Of a stretch of 64,000 nt of DNA, positions 48,518 to 60,054 are shown piece by piece. The notes under the pieces were generated by a model. That model saw only the letters and a list, made by a program, of their open reading frames with translations, had not been told where the DNA came from and made no database searches. The translations under genes were made by a program, and so were the position numbers. The stretch covers positions 62,001 through 126,000 of the forward strand of contig JANDJZ010000061.1 in the NCBI GenBank assembly GCA_027943245.1, written 5' to 3'. Source of the DNA: Acanthamoeba sp. SK_2022b (lineage: Eukaryota; Discosea; Longamoebia; Acanthamoebidae). The first letter of the stretch is position 1, and every line of letters starts with the position of its first letter.

Positions 48518-49903
48518 CAGCTACTCCTCCTGTCCACGCACACGCGTGAGCGCGCACAGACACCGCAAAGTCAGCCTCCCTGGACCGCTGCCTTGAAAGC
48601 AGCGGGCGTGTAGAGGAAAAAACAAACTCAAACAAAGATCCGTAAATCGTAGAGGGACATCTCAGATGAGGCAGAGAAGAGATTTGTAGTTCAAAGAAAG
48701 GCAACAGCAACGGTGGCCGCGATACAATGCACCCGTCAAACGGTAAATCAACAAGCTGGATGGATCGCCACATCGAGGGTTGGCACGGTAGTCGGACCAA
48801 ATCAAAGTAACTAAACCTTGGTGGGGGGGGGGCGAAAGATTCGCAACAAAAAGAAAATGGAAAACGAAAGATCGAAAGAGAAAGAAAGAGCGAAGACTAC
48901 TTACCACGTCGAATGGAGTCTCCTTAAAACCCGAATCGCCTTCGTTGGTGTTGGCGCAATCACAATTAAAAGGCGCTCTCCTTCTTCTCTTCTTGTTCGC
49001 AACTCCAGATAGACCCGCCTGCGTAACGGACACATTTTAATTTCAATTTAGGTCGACCGTCCACCTGGTGCTGGCCTCGTGCCTGGTGACGTGGAGATGG
49101 TGTCTGGTCAAGGAAAGACTTAAACAAGAGCAATGCCCCTCTCCACATGGTCGATGGCACTGTTTAAGCAACAGAATACTCATGGTTTTCTGCTAATGCT
49201 GCTGGCATTCCTGTATGATTGGATGGGCCACTAACCATTGATGGCTTACAGTGTGGCCACTGCTGGCTGCCTGACCACCTGGCTGCTGCCTAGTCCTGCT
49301 GCCACCTGGCAGCTGCCCAGCAGCCTCTGACTGCTGCCTGGCCACTTCCTCCTTAACATTGCCATTAGTAATTAGGATCCTATAACTGAGTGTTCAGGAA
49401 AATGAGACAGTGACACATTTTCTGTAAACCACCTGTCTAGGTGTGTCCCAAATGTCTGCAGCTGCATTACTGCTGATTTGACTGTTGAAAACTGTAGACA
49501 TTTCAAGAAGGGGCAGTGTCTCATTTTCCTGAACACACAGTTGTGTTCCAGTAGGACATACATGCAACAACCAGAACAAGGACAGCATTATCAGTTCTTT
49601 TCTGGTCTCCCTACACAAGAAATGTTCTCTAGATTGCAACCATCTTTGCACAACAGAAGTGGTAGTCTCTTGGCCAGGTCCTGGCAAGGAACACGTGCCT
49701 CTTTATCTACCGATAGGACGTGATGACGTACCTAAAATAAAAGAAAACAGCAGCGAAACATGTCTGAAATTCCTAAATTACACGGTAATTACGAGCTCGA
49801 AAAGTAATTTCACTGCACGGCCGGCACCTTCACCACATCAAAGTCACATTCGAGGAGAAGAAGCTCCCTGGTGCCAGCTGACACAGGGCTCGGCACTCTG
49901 AGT
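48518..49903. other. Large intergenic region between divergent RasGAP and CLU genes
   Basis: 1.4 kb between head-to-head starts, long for this window. It contains a G-run near 48822, a purine-rich stretch (48840-48890), a CTG/CCTGGC-rich low-complexity patch (49200-49350) and the hairpin at 49390-49536. Composition between 49.1 and 49.8 kb resembles the 12-15 kb island. Short minus-strand frames here (49372-49687) have no recognisable content. Confidence 0.5.
49390..49536. repeat. Inverted repeat able to form a hairpin
   Basis: A 20-base arm GTGTTCAGGAAAATGAGACA (49390-49409) is exactly inverted at 49517-49536, separated by 107 bases. A further inside pair (AAATGTCTGCAG versus AAATGTCTACAG inverted) suggests a longer decayed palindrome, as in foldback or MITE-type elements. 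Confidence 0.75.
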
Positions 49904-52900
49904 ATGACCGATTTCTACACCTACGCCGATGGTGCGGCCATGTATGAAAGGGCAGGAACGAAGGACGCGGGATCGGTCTATGCGGATGCAGACTATGCTG
50001 TTGATGCCTATGGGCCGCGATTCAACGATTTGCAGGCCAAGATGCTGAAAATGAACATCTTGAATGAAGCGACGGCAGCTGGCTACAGCGGCCAGGAGGG
50101 AGAGAACGGCGCCTCTTCTTCCTTCTACTACATGGCCAGCGAAGATGACGTGGGAAGCGCCAAATTGGATGGCGAAATGAAGCATCGCTACGCGGCAGGG
50201 GAGGGGTATGCCTCGGCGCCCACCCCGTACGAGACTACACACACCGTTGGGGGCGACGCCGTCGACATCTACGCCTACGCTGACGGGAAGAGCGACACAT
50301 CGACCAGCAAAACGTCGTCGCACAAGGCGACGCGAGTTATGAAGTCGTCAGACGAGTCTATGTACGTAATCGTCAATGGAGGAGGTCAGGGAGTCATGAC
50401 GAAGGGGCAGGAGGCGTCGTACACGAGCTACGAAATCGTGGGCAAGTATGCCCCTACGCGCGAACGGGACGAGGCGGTGGGCAACGCCTCCACCAAGCCG
50501 TCAGTCAAGCAGGCCAAGGACGACGCTTCGTCGGACGACGACAGCGGCAGCGGCAGCGGCAGCGACGACGGCGAGAGCGACGACGACGACTACTACATGG
50601 ACGCTGATCATGAGGACGGGAGCCGAGGCGCACCGACGCAGGTCTGCTCTCACTCTCTTCTCTTTCTTCTCACGCGCACTGTATGAAGGAGCCGTTGTTG
50701 ACATGCAACGGCAACTGTGACGGCGACGGCACAGGCGGGAGTGGGCAGAGTGGGCGGCGAGTTCTGGGCCAAGTACTACTGGAACGAGAAGTTTCAGACG
50801 GTGCTCGAGCGACCGACCACCACGCCCGAGGAGGCCAGACAGAGAAGCAGCGACATCCACGGCCTTGCCCGATTGTACGCTCGCTCGCTCGCTCGCTCTC
50901 TCACCGCCCGCTCGGTTCTTGGGCTTGGAGCTCACATACACACGGTCGACTCGGCCCAGGTTCGTGGACGAGGCCGTGCCCGTGGTGAAGCAGATCGTGT
51001 CCGAGATCTTGCTGCCCGATGAAGACAAGGCCATCAAGCCCGTCAACGTTGGTGGCGTGGCTGGTGGGGACAAGTGCGACCCCGCTCTGCCCTCTGATTC
51101 TCTCCCCTCTGCTGGCCAAACAGATTCGTGTTGTTGTTGCGCTGACGTCTTGCGTGCGCGCCTACTTGACTTGGTCAGGTACATGACGAAGCAGCTGTTC
51201 ATCAAATTTGCCAAGGACGACACCACCTACCACCTCTACGGCGGTGACGACTTTGCGCAGTACGTCGTATCCCATCGTTGTGAGGGGCTCCCCTCCTGTG
51301 GGCGGGGACACTGGCTCGGTGGGACTCACTTTGGTTCTTCCAGGAAGGCGGCCGGCCACGAGCTGAAATCGCTTAACTCGCTCATCTCGTGCAACGTGCG
51401 ATCCCTCCACTTCCCGCTCATGGCCTTGGCCAACTACCTCGGCTATCGAGTGATCGTCATCTCCAAGGTTCGGTGTCCCCGGCCTCAGTTGTTGTTCTCG
51501 CTTCTCTCTACCCTCACACACACATCACGTGTGCGTGCTCTCCTTGTCGGCGCAGCTCCCGATCGGGAGTTCGACGCTCAAGTACGGCAGTGCGGATGGC
51601 GGCTTCACGATCGCCTCCGACAAGGGGTTCTCCAAGAAGATGAAACAAGTCGCCAATGTGCTGGTACGGCCGCACACCACGCACCGCGAGGCGTCTGCAA
51701 TCCGAGACACGCGTGCTGTTGTCTCTCCCCGCTCATCCCGGCGTTGCCCTAACCCTTGGCCCTGCGTGCAGAACCTGAAAGGCCACTACGTGAAAGAGCG
51801 GAAGACGGGAACGTTGAAGCTGATGTACGGCCCTGTAGATATCGAAGGCCACATTGGCCTGGACGGTCGCTACTACTGCGTCGACACTGCTCGCGTACGC
51901 TCACACTTCCCCTTGTTGTGTTGTGCAGCTCTTGCCAACAGCCAATAATGGGCGCGTGACACAAATGGCCGACTCACGCTTCTTTTTTTGCGCGCGCAGC
52001 TCTTTCCTCCGGTGACGCCGAACCTGGCGGTGCGCGGCTGCCACCTGTTCCGGTTGCTGCGGTCGGAGGCCGTGAAGAAGAGCCCGCACCCGCTCTCGTC
52101 GGATGCCTTCACGGGCTGGGGCGCGCACAACAAGAAGAAGAACAACTGCGAGGTCATCGCCGCCACGAAGCACCTGCTCCACGACACGATCCCGTTCCTC
52201 GTCAACGGCGACGTACTCCGCGCCCTCGAGAAAAGGCTCGCCATCGAAGGCCTCCACCGGATTCCCGAGATCGACATCAAAGCCCTCCTCCACGAGCAGG
52301 GCATCAACATGAGGTATGCGGGCATGCTGGCGCACTACGCCTCGTCGGATCTGCCGTGCGTACGGAGCCTCCTGTGGGCGCAGATGATCGGGCGAGCGTT
52401 TGCTGCGATAGTGCATAACAGCATGCGCTCCCTGCCCGCTCCTCGGCCTCGCGAGGATTATTACGGCCTGGCCATCAACTACCTCAACCTCCTTCTCGGT
52501 ACACGCAAGCAGCTGCGATATGTGACGATTTACATTTAATCAACTATTTTTATTTGTTAATTATTCCTTGCAATGGTGCAGGCTGTGGCGCCCAGAGCGA
52601 GGCGTTCTGGAACGACGAGTTGCTGGCTGCGCTCAAGCGCCGCTTTGTATTCCACGAACAAGACACGCAGAGCCTCGAGCCAAACCTGCGCACGCGCGTG
52701 CTTCAGATGCCTGGACGTGCCGCCGAGCACGAGACGGGTTCGGTCGAGGCCAGCGTGCAGAAGTGGAACATCCTCCAGGTGGTCCTCTCTCTGACGGCCA
52801 TCCAGCTCACGGCCAACACCATGGAGCGGCTGGCACGGGGCAACGACGGCCCGTTTTCCAGTGACGCCTTCACCGTCGAGGCCCCCTTGGCTCTCGATCA

Positions 52901-54412
52901 CTTGGAGTCGGTATAGCGCTTCCCCCTCCCCACTCCCCGGGGACCGTTGGGATCGCTCTGACGGCTGACGTCACCCGGGCCACCGCGTGCAGATCGGCAT
53001 CCGTTGGAAGATCATGGGCCTGCTGGACCTCGCCGAGAGGAAGGGCGCAGAGGGCGACTTCAAAGAAGCGGAGAACTACTACAAGGTGGCCACCTATCAC
53101 CATGCACGCGCGCTTGTGTGGATGTGTGCGTGTTCCTGACCGTCAATTTGTGATTTTTGCAGGAGGAGCTGCGAATCAAGCGGGCGGCGTTGGGCAACGT
53201 GCATCCGCTGCTCGCGATGCCTCTGGCTTCGCTAGCGCATCTTTACGCCACCGCCAACAAGCAAAAGAAAGCCGAGCAGGCCTACCTCGTACGACCGCCA
53301 CGCGCTGCCTCCCCCTCTCTGCTGGAGTAGCTTGCAAGCCGCTGAACGTTCAATCTGACCCGTGCGCACTTTTCAGAAAGCGCTGGCGTTGTTGAAGAAG
53401 ACACTGGGCTCGGACCACGTGGAGGTGGCCAGCATACTCGACAACTTGGCCTCCCTCTACATTAGGTGGGCGCCCTCCTCCTCCGGCAAGTCAGCGCACC
53501 GTTGCCGTTGATGCTCGGTTTTGGGTGTTAACACGTGTGTGCGTGTGGCCGGTTGTTGTGTGGCCGGTGGTCTCGATAGGTATGACCAAGTGGAAAAGGC
53601 CGAAGTGGCGCTCGTGGAGGCCCTGCGTATCAAGCGGCAGGGGCTCAAGAAGGAGGGCGAGGAGGGGAACGACGACTCGGACGTGGCTGCCACGCTCGAA
53701 GCGCTCGCGCTCGCCTACACCAAGCAAGGTGACGACCATCTCTCCGTCCCTATCCCATTGCCTGCACGCCAGCCACGGCTCACGCGATACCTCATTTATT
53801 TGTTTATTATTAATTTATTATTTTTGTCTTCACAGGCAAACTGGAGGAGGCCGAGGACGTGTACGAGCAGGTGATGCGTATCAAGGAGGCCGAGTACGGG
53901 CCGCGTCACTGGGAGGTGGCGCGAACACTCCACCATCGCTGCCTGCTGCTGCTCTCCAAGGGCCCCGACTTCTTCCCGGCCGCCCTTCCCCTGGCCGAAT
54001 CCCTCGTCGAGGTACCGGTTCCACACCTTGATGCGCTCCCCACTTGGCTTGGTAAGGTTTTCTCACCTCTCGCTCTTCGCCTGCTTGCCTTAGTTGGTGC
54101 AAGAGGCGCGAGGCGCCGAACACTCCGACGTGGGTGTGGCCTTGGGTGCGTGCCTCGCTTCGATTGACGTCACACCTTTTTTATGTATCCTTTTATTATT
54201 TTATTTTTATTTTTATTTATTTATTTTCGTATTCTGACTTGGAGATGGTCAACAGACACCCTGGGCCAGGTCTATGTGGGGCTGGGTCGCTACAGCGAAG
54301 CCGAGACCGTGTTCAAGACCTCGCTTCGGATCAAGGCCGCGGCTGTTGGGCCGCGCCACTCCTCTGTGGCAGCCACGGTACCGTGCCGCCGTTTCCATTT
54401 TCGTTTGCTATC

Positions 54413-54453
<41 letters not shown>

Positions 54454-57400
54454 TTCCCTAGCAAATCGCAAGTTTATTCATAATTTCGTGTCGTCATCAC
54501 TCGCAGCTTGACCACTTGGCCTACGCTTTGGCGCCGAACGAGCCCTCGCTGCCCGCCGCCCAGCTTCAGAAAGCCGTCGAGTGCGCGCAAAAGGCACTCG
54601 AGCTGTTTGTCCAGATCTATGGTACGTCAGGCCCAATTGAGCGCCGTGTCGATTAGAATTGATTTTTCACTTCCTTGCATTGTTCGTGTTTGCGCAGGCG
54701 ATAGACACAGCCACGTGGGACTTGTGAAGAACAACCTGGGCGTGCTCTTCGTGCTGGTCGGCAACTTGCCCGAGGCGCGCGACCTGTTCCAGTCGTCCCT
54801 GGACATCCTTCAGAAATCGCACGCCGCCTCGCATCCGCTGCTCGTCTCCGTGCGGGCCAACTTGGCGCAGGTGGAGGAGGCCAGCCGTGCCATCGACGTG
54901 CGCCAACTCAAGCGCTACTTCCACGGTCAGCACTTTTACTACTCGCCCTTTGGCGACACCAAGCGGGAGGAAAAGATGCAGAAAGGTATACCCATACCGC
55001 CTCACGCACACGCACACGCACACGCACCACACCGTAATACGCGCACATGGGGCTCACCCACGTCGACCGTGGTACAGCTGAGGAGGCGCAGGCGTCGGAG
55101 AAGAAGGCCATCCCGCAGGAGTGGCAGAAGCTCTTTGCCCAAGCCAACATCGACGTCACCGCGCTGTCCTACGAGAAGGCCCAGGCGCTGATCGCCGCCC
55201 TGAAGAAGAAGCTCACCGACCCATCGCCCGCCAGCGCCTCTCACGCCAGGCAGACGGGCGATCGGTCGCGACTCACCCAGAGCGCGCTCGTCCCTCATTC
55301 AGCCGACGACGCCGCCGCCGAACGGGGCCGAGCCGACCTGCTTCGCAGCCAGCCGGCGCGCTTTGTCCTCAACGCCGCGCCCCGGCCGATCCCCAGGCCG
55401 ATCCCTCCCGTAGCCCCGGTCGCTCCCATATCGCCGCCGGCCGCGACCGCGGGCGCGTACTATGGCTACCACGCCGCCGGAGTCGAGGACAAGTACGACG
55501 ACGGGGCTACCACAGCGCCGTCCACGGCTGCCATGGCCCCCTTCTACTATGCCGACCAGAGCGGAGGCGCTCCCTCTGTCCAAGCGACGGGGATCTATGC
55601 CTACGCCGAGGCCGACGTGGGCGGTGGGCCTCCTCCCCCGCCAGCTCCGGCCGGTGCGGCAGCGCCCTCGCCGCCTCCTCCTCCTCGCGAGGCACCGCCT
55701 CCTCCTCCTGCGGTTGGAGGGCTCGGGGCCATCTCCTTCGGGGTCCCTCCTGCTGCCTCTGCTCCTCCGCAGGCGCATTACCAACTACGGCGGGTGTCGA
55801 CCATGGGCGGCGGCGAGGGCTATTTTGGGGCTGCTCATGCCCAGAGCGCCGACGTCTACGCCTACGCCGACGGTGCCTCGCCAGCCGATGTGGAGGACCA
55901 GTTGGCCTCTGCTTTGTTGGCCAGGCGCCTGGCCGTCACCGACGACGAAGACGACAAAGAAGAACAACAAGACGGGGAGGATTCGTGGGACGACGAGTTC
56001 TTCCAGCCGGGCCTGCTGCTGATGGAGATGGAGAGCTCGGTGGTCTCGGCCGAGGCTGCTGCGCCGCCGACGATGGAGGAACGAGAGGCGGAGGAGAGGG
56101 AGCTGACCAGGCGGGTGGCGCAGACTCGCGAGATCGTCACCGACGCGATCGAGAACATGGTCAAGAGGTCCGAGGCGCTCGACAACCTGGCCGCACGGTC
56201 TGACGTCCTCGAAGCGCAGGCGCATAGCTTCCGCAAGGCCAGCGGGCGGGCCCACAGGTCGTCGTCTCTGCTGGGCTCCCTGTCCTCCGTGGTCTCCCGT
56301 CTCTTGGGCCACCGAGGGTCGTCGTCGTCCAGCCACGCGCAGATGGACCACGCGTCGCCGGCGAGCGAAACACCAGCCATGGCCGCGGGAGGCGCGCCGT
56401 CGGAGCCTCGTGGACTCTACAGCTATGCCGGCGACACCTCACCGGCCATTCACGCGTTGGCGACGCCTCAGCCCTCATTTGCTGACGACGAAGAGGAGTC
56501 CAGCATGAGGGAGGAGCGACAGATGGCGCCCTTCTACGAGAGCCACCTCGAGAAGAACAAGATGAGCGAGTCGGAGGAGGAGCTCAATGAAGAGGAGCAG
56601 ATGAGTGAGAAAGAGGAGGAGGAGAAGAAGAAGAAAGAGAAGGAGAAGGAGAAGGAGGAGTCGAGCGATGAGGACGAGGACGACGACTACGAAGAGCCCC
56701 CCCACAAAGCCGCAATGCAGGTGAAGGTGGCCGAGGAAGAGGCGAAAAAGATGACGAAAAAGAAGAAGGGGAGGAAGTTGATGAAGAAAAGGTCGAGCGT
56801 CGGGGAGAAACGGGTGCGCGATAAGGCCGCTGTGGCACAGAAGGACATAAGCGAGAAGAGCCCGGCACCATCTGTCGCCCAAGGCCAAGTGCAGTGGGGC
56901 TCGGCCCGAGGCGGTAAGGGTGGCCGAGGCGGTGGTGGTGATCGAGGACGCGGTGGCGGCCCCGTCGCCCTGCGTCGCGCCGCTACGGCGGCGGCTCCGC
57001 TCGCGAGGACCTCGAGCTCGACGACGCAGACGTCCTCATCTTCGTTGTCGTCCTCATCGTCGATGACGAGCGTGAAGAGCGTGGCGCAGCAGATGCTGGA
57101 GGCCGAGATGGAGAAGGAGAAGGAGGAGGAGGGATCGCGCGCTTTCCGCACGCAACCCCGGGCCCGCCACCGCGCCAAGCCGACGACCGGCGCCACGCCA
57201 CAGCCCGGGCCCAGCACCGAGGCCGGCAGCCCCGTCAGCAAGCCCGGATCCCCGGCGGCCTCGCCCCAAAGTAGCAGCGCGTTCCAGTCTGCGCGCAGCG
57301 TATTCAGCGCGCCGTCTCCGCAAGCGACGGAGGGGCGCGGGCCTCCGCCATCTCTCGCGCCCGCCCCGGCGGGGGCACCCGCCTCGCCCACCTCAGGCGG

Positions 57401-58559
57401 TGCGCCGCCACGGCCCACAGCCACGTCGACCGCGACGGCGCGGCCGAGCCCTCATGCCTATGCAGCGCCTGGCGGTGCCGGCCCCGCTCCTCCGCCTGGG
57501 GCGGCGGCGATGCGACGGCCGATGAAGGCGGACGACGCGGCTCCTCAGCCAGCGCTCCAGCAGCAGCAGCAGGCCCCCCAGCCAGCAGCAAAGGCAGCTC
57601 CGTACATGCGCTCGGCCAACTTGTGGTCGTCCCCGCTGCGAGAGGAGGAGGAGGAGACGAGGGTGATGGAGAAGGCGCCTCCGCTCCTGTCGTCGTGGAG
57701 CAAGCCAGTGACGAAGGCGGAATCAGCGCCCGTCGCGCGCGCGCCTGCCAAGGAGAAGGCCTCCTCCAGCTGGCTGTCGTCCCTCTTCGACAAGCGGCCG
57801 GCCTCGAGCACGAGCAGCCCCGAGAAGGACAAGAAGGAGGCGAAGGAGCAGAAGGTGAAGGAAAAGAAGAAGGAGATGAAGATGGAGAAGGAGAAGTTCA
57901 ACGTGGGGCGGAAGAGCCGGAGAGACTCGGGGAAGGAGTCGATGTCGATCTCGTCCACCGCCTCGACCACCTCCGCGCCAATCTCGCGGGAGCACGAGCT
58001 GGCGGGGCTGCGGCTCAACATCGGCGGAATGAAGAAGAAGACGGCGCGGAAGCTCGACCCCGAGCAGCTGCGCCAGCAGCAGCAGATGGAGGTCGAGGGC
58101 GTCTCGCTCGACATTGGCGACGATGACGACGACGGCGCCAACGACGAGGCGCAGGGAGCAGGGAGCGCCGAGGGAGGAGGCTCCTCCACGCAGACAACCA
58201 AGGGAGAGGAGGCGCCGGCTGGCAGCAATAATGCCGACGTGCTGATCGAGGACTGGGACGAGAAGAAGATGAAGAAGACGAAGGGCAAGGAGAAGATGAT
58301 GTACAAAGTCGTGCAGGTCGATGATGAGGAAGCGGAGGAGGATGAAGAGGAGGACGAGGATCTGCTCAATTGGGACTTGGATGCGGAGGACGATGACGAC
58401 GAGGACGATGACGAGGACGAGGGCAACCCGTTGGGCGGCAAGAAGGGTGGCGAGGGCACGAGTGGCGGTAGCGACGACGCCGATCTGCTGGCTCTCATCG
58501 GCGAGGAGAAGGAGAAGGAGCTCATCGCCTTCCTCCAGCAGGCACAGTCCGAGCTGTAG
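49904..58559 (+). CDS. CLU-domain and TPR protein with PBD-like segment and long disordered tail
   Basis: ATG at 49904 (MTDFYTYADGAAMYERAG), stop at 58559; about 18 exons. After an N-terminal low-complexity region with tyrosine motifs come CLU-like blocks: SLHFPLMALANYLGYRVIVI, LKYGSADGGFTIASDKG, LMYGPVDIEGHIGLDGRYYC with VDTARLFPP, and HLLHDTIPFLVNGDVLRALE. A TPR array follows (GDFKEAENYYKEELRIKRAA, KALALLKKTLGSDHVEVASI, GKLEEAEDVYEQVMRIKEAE, GRYSEAETVFKTSLRIKAAA, GNLPEARDLFQSSLDILQKS), in kinesin-light-chain style. Then AIPQEWQKLFAQANIDVTAL resembles the C-terminal half of Rho-binding PBD domains, without the CRIB consensus. The final 3.5-kb exon encodes about 1,100 disordered residues rich in Pro, Ser, Lys and Glu. 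It repeats the IYAYADG motif seen at the N-terminus. CLU proteins act in mitochondrial distribution and mRNA binding; this paralogue's role is open. Confidence 0.8.
54415..54451. repeat. (ATT)n microsatellite in intron
   Basis: About 12 ATT triplets in a TPR-region intron of the CLU gene, just before the LDHLAYALAPNE exon. Confidence 0.85.
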
Positions 58560-59204
58560 ACCCTTGTCCTGCCACGATCCCGTAGCTTTCCGTCGAAAAA
58601 ACGAATTGAGAATATTTTATGACGGGCCCAGCGGCCACTTGGCTGCCTGGGTGTCCAGGCGCCTGGTTTTTGGTTCTTCTTCCTTGTTGGTCATAACGAC
58701 TGTTGTCTTACCTTTTGGCCTGACTTTTATCACCGGTCTTATCCTTCCCAAACCCTGATCAGACACCAGCAGGGTTGTCAAAGGCTGCAATCATTGCACA
58801 CTGGTGGTAGAGTCAAATTGTTCCATGGATTGGGCTAGCTAAAACGTTTGAGAACTCAAATACATTCCACGAGGGTAACAGTGACGTCTGCATCTGAGCA
58901 GCAACGCCATCCCAAGCCCACGACCTGTGCCTTCTGTATGTCAACCGGTCTTACCAATGGTCCCGCCCTCCACACTCGCTTTCTCTACGCCCATGGCTTC
59001 GCCTTCCACAATCTTGCCCACGTTGTGGATTTCAGCATGACACGATCGGGGCGGAGTTAATGCAGTTATTAATAACACAATAAAACCGGGTTTTTGTTGC
59101 GATTGCTGGAGTATTGCTGTTGGCTGGCCCGCAACAATAATATCGGGGCCCCGGAAGAAAGTCGAAGCCGTTGTGTTGCAAGTGTTGTGACGACAAGGTG
59201 CAGC
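58560..59204. other. Intergenic stretch between CLU gene and helical-protein gene
   Basis: 645 bases with no recognisable gene or RNA. It holds the CLU 3' end and the next promoter. Confidence 0.4.
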
Positions 59205-60019
59205 ATGGCGAGCACTCTCTCTGATGAGGTAAGTTCTTTCTTTTCTGCAAGCTTCAGTTGATGTCATCGCTGACCCGGTGCGGAAATGGCTAAGCTGCAC
59301 GAGGACGAGCTATTCATAGCCTCTCAGGTGTGCGAGCGGTGGTCCGCGCTATCTGAAGACCCCCAGCTCTTCTCTTCCATACTGTACCTTCCCTCCCCAG
59401 CTTGCTCACCTTCGCAAATCAGTATCAAGACACGCTCAATCTCCGTTTTTTGGTGACAGCAACGAGTTCCGAGAGGCTAGAGAGAAATTGTCTGCGTCTT
59501 CTGTGCAAGCAGAGGAGCAGCTAGCCAAACTTGGAGAAGCCATGGTGGAGGAGTTCAGGTCCCAGGGCCCTCTCATGGTTAATGTCGCCCAGGACAGAAT
59601 GGCCGAACAGGCGCAAGCCCTTTCACACAAGGTCTTGCTCAAACTTGACATGTTGCGTATGTGCGTGAGCACCATCAAAGCAAGAATATTACACCTTTGA
59701 CTGAACATGAACGCACAACGGACAGGTCAAGTCGTTCGGTCTTGTTGAGCTCGTCGAACAGATTATCGACACGATCCCAAGCAAGGACACGCCTAGCACG
59801 ACGGTCAAGGAGCGCAAGTTCCTGCTGGCTAAGCTGGCCAAGCAGGTCAAGGAATTCTACGTTTACCTGAAAGTCAGCCAGGATGTTGCGGAGTGGGACA
59901 AAAATCCATTCAAGATTTCTTACAGTTCCGGCCTGCTCGCCTCTGTCCTTCATGTGGCGGCCCTCATTGGCATCCCTCGTACCACCCTCCCCACATCATT
60001 TACTCTGATTGCTGGCTGA
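59205..60019 (+). CDS. Helical protein of unknown function
   Basis: ATG at 59205 (MASTLSDE, donor GTAAGT), then small exons LHEDELFIASQ and LAHLRKSVSRHAQSPFFGDS, running into an amphipathic helical stretch (KLSASSVQAEEQLAKLGEAM, MAEQAQALSHKVLLKLDM). A further exon joins via a GTGAGC donor and reads VKSFGLVELVEQIIDTIPSK, FLLAKLAKQVKEFYVYLKVS and the hydrophobic GLLASVLHVAALIGIP, ending at TGA 60017-60019. No domain was recognised. The next coding frame (the Rab) begins within 40-200 bases on the same strand, so this may instead be the N-terminal part of one fused gene. I found no splice pair that joins the two in phase, so two genes are preferred. Confidence 0.5.
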
Positions 60020-60054
60020 CCCCCGGCGTTCCCATACATCCAGAGCAAAGTCTG

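Noticed and set aside
47418..48800. 460-codon minus-strand frame overlapping the first RasGAP exon
   Set aside because: Shadow frame caused by high GC: Gln/Arg/Gly-rich composition, no domains, and overlap with the Ser-rich first exon that leads into GAP exons.
55121..56203. 360-codon Arg-rich frame inside the CLU tail exon
   Set aside because: Alternative frame of a low-complexity GC-rich exon; starts mid-gene and lacks any supporting signal.
49904..58559. Kinesin light chain
   Set aside because: The TPR units resemble it, but the CLU-type blocks before them (LKYGSADGG, GLDGRYYCVDTARLFPP) and the absence of the heptad N-terminus point to a CLU relative.
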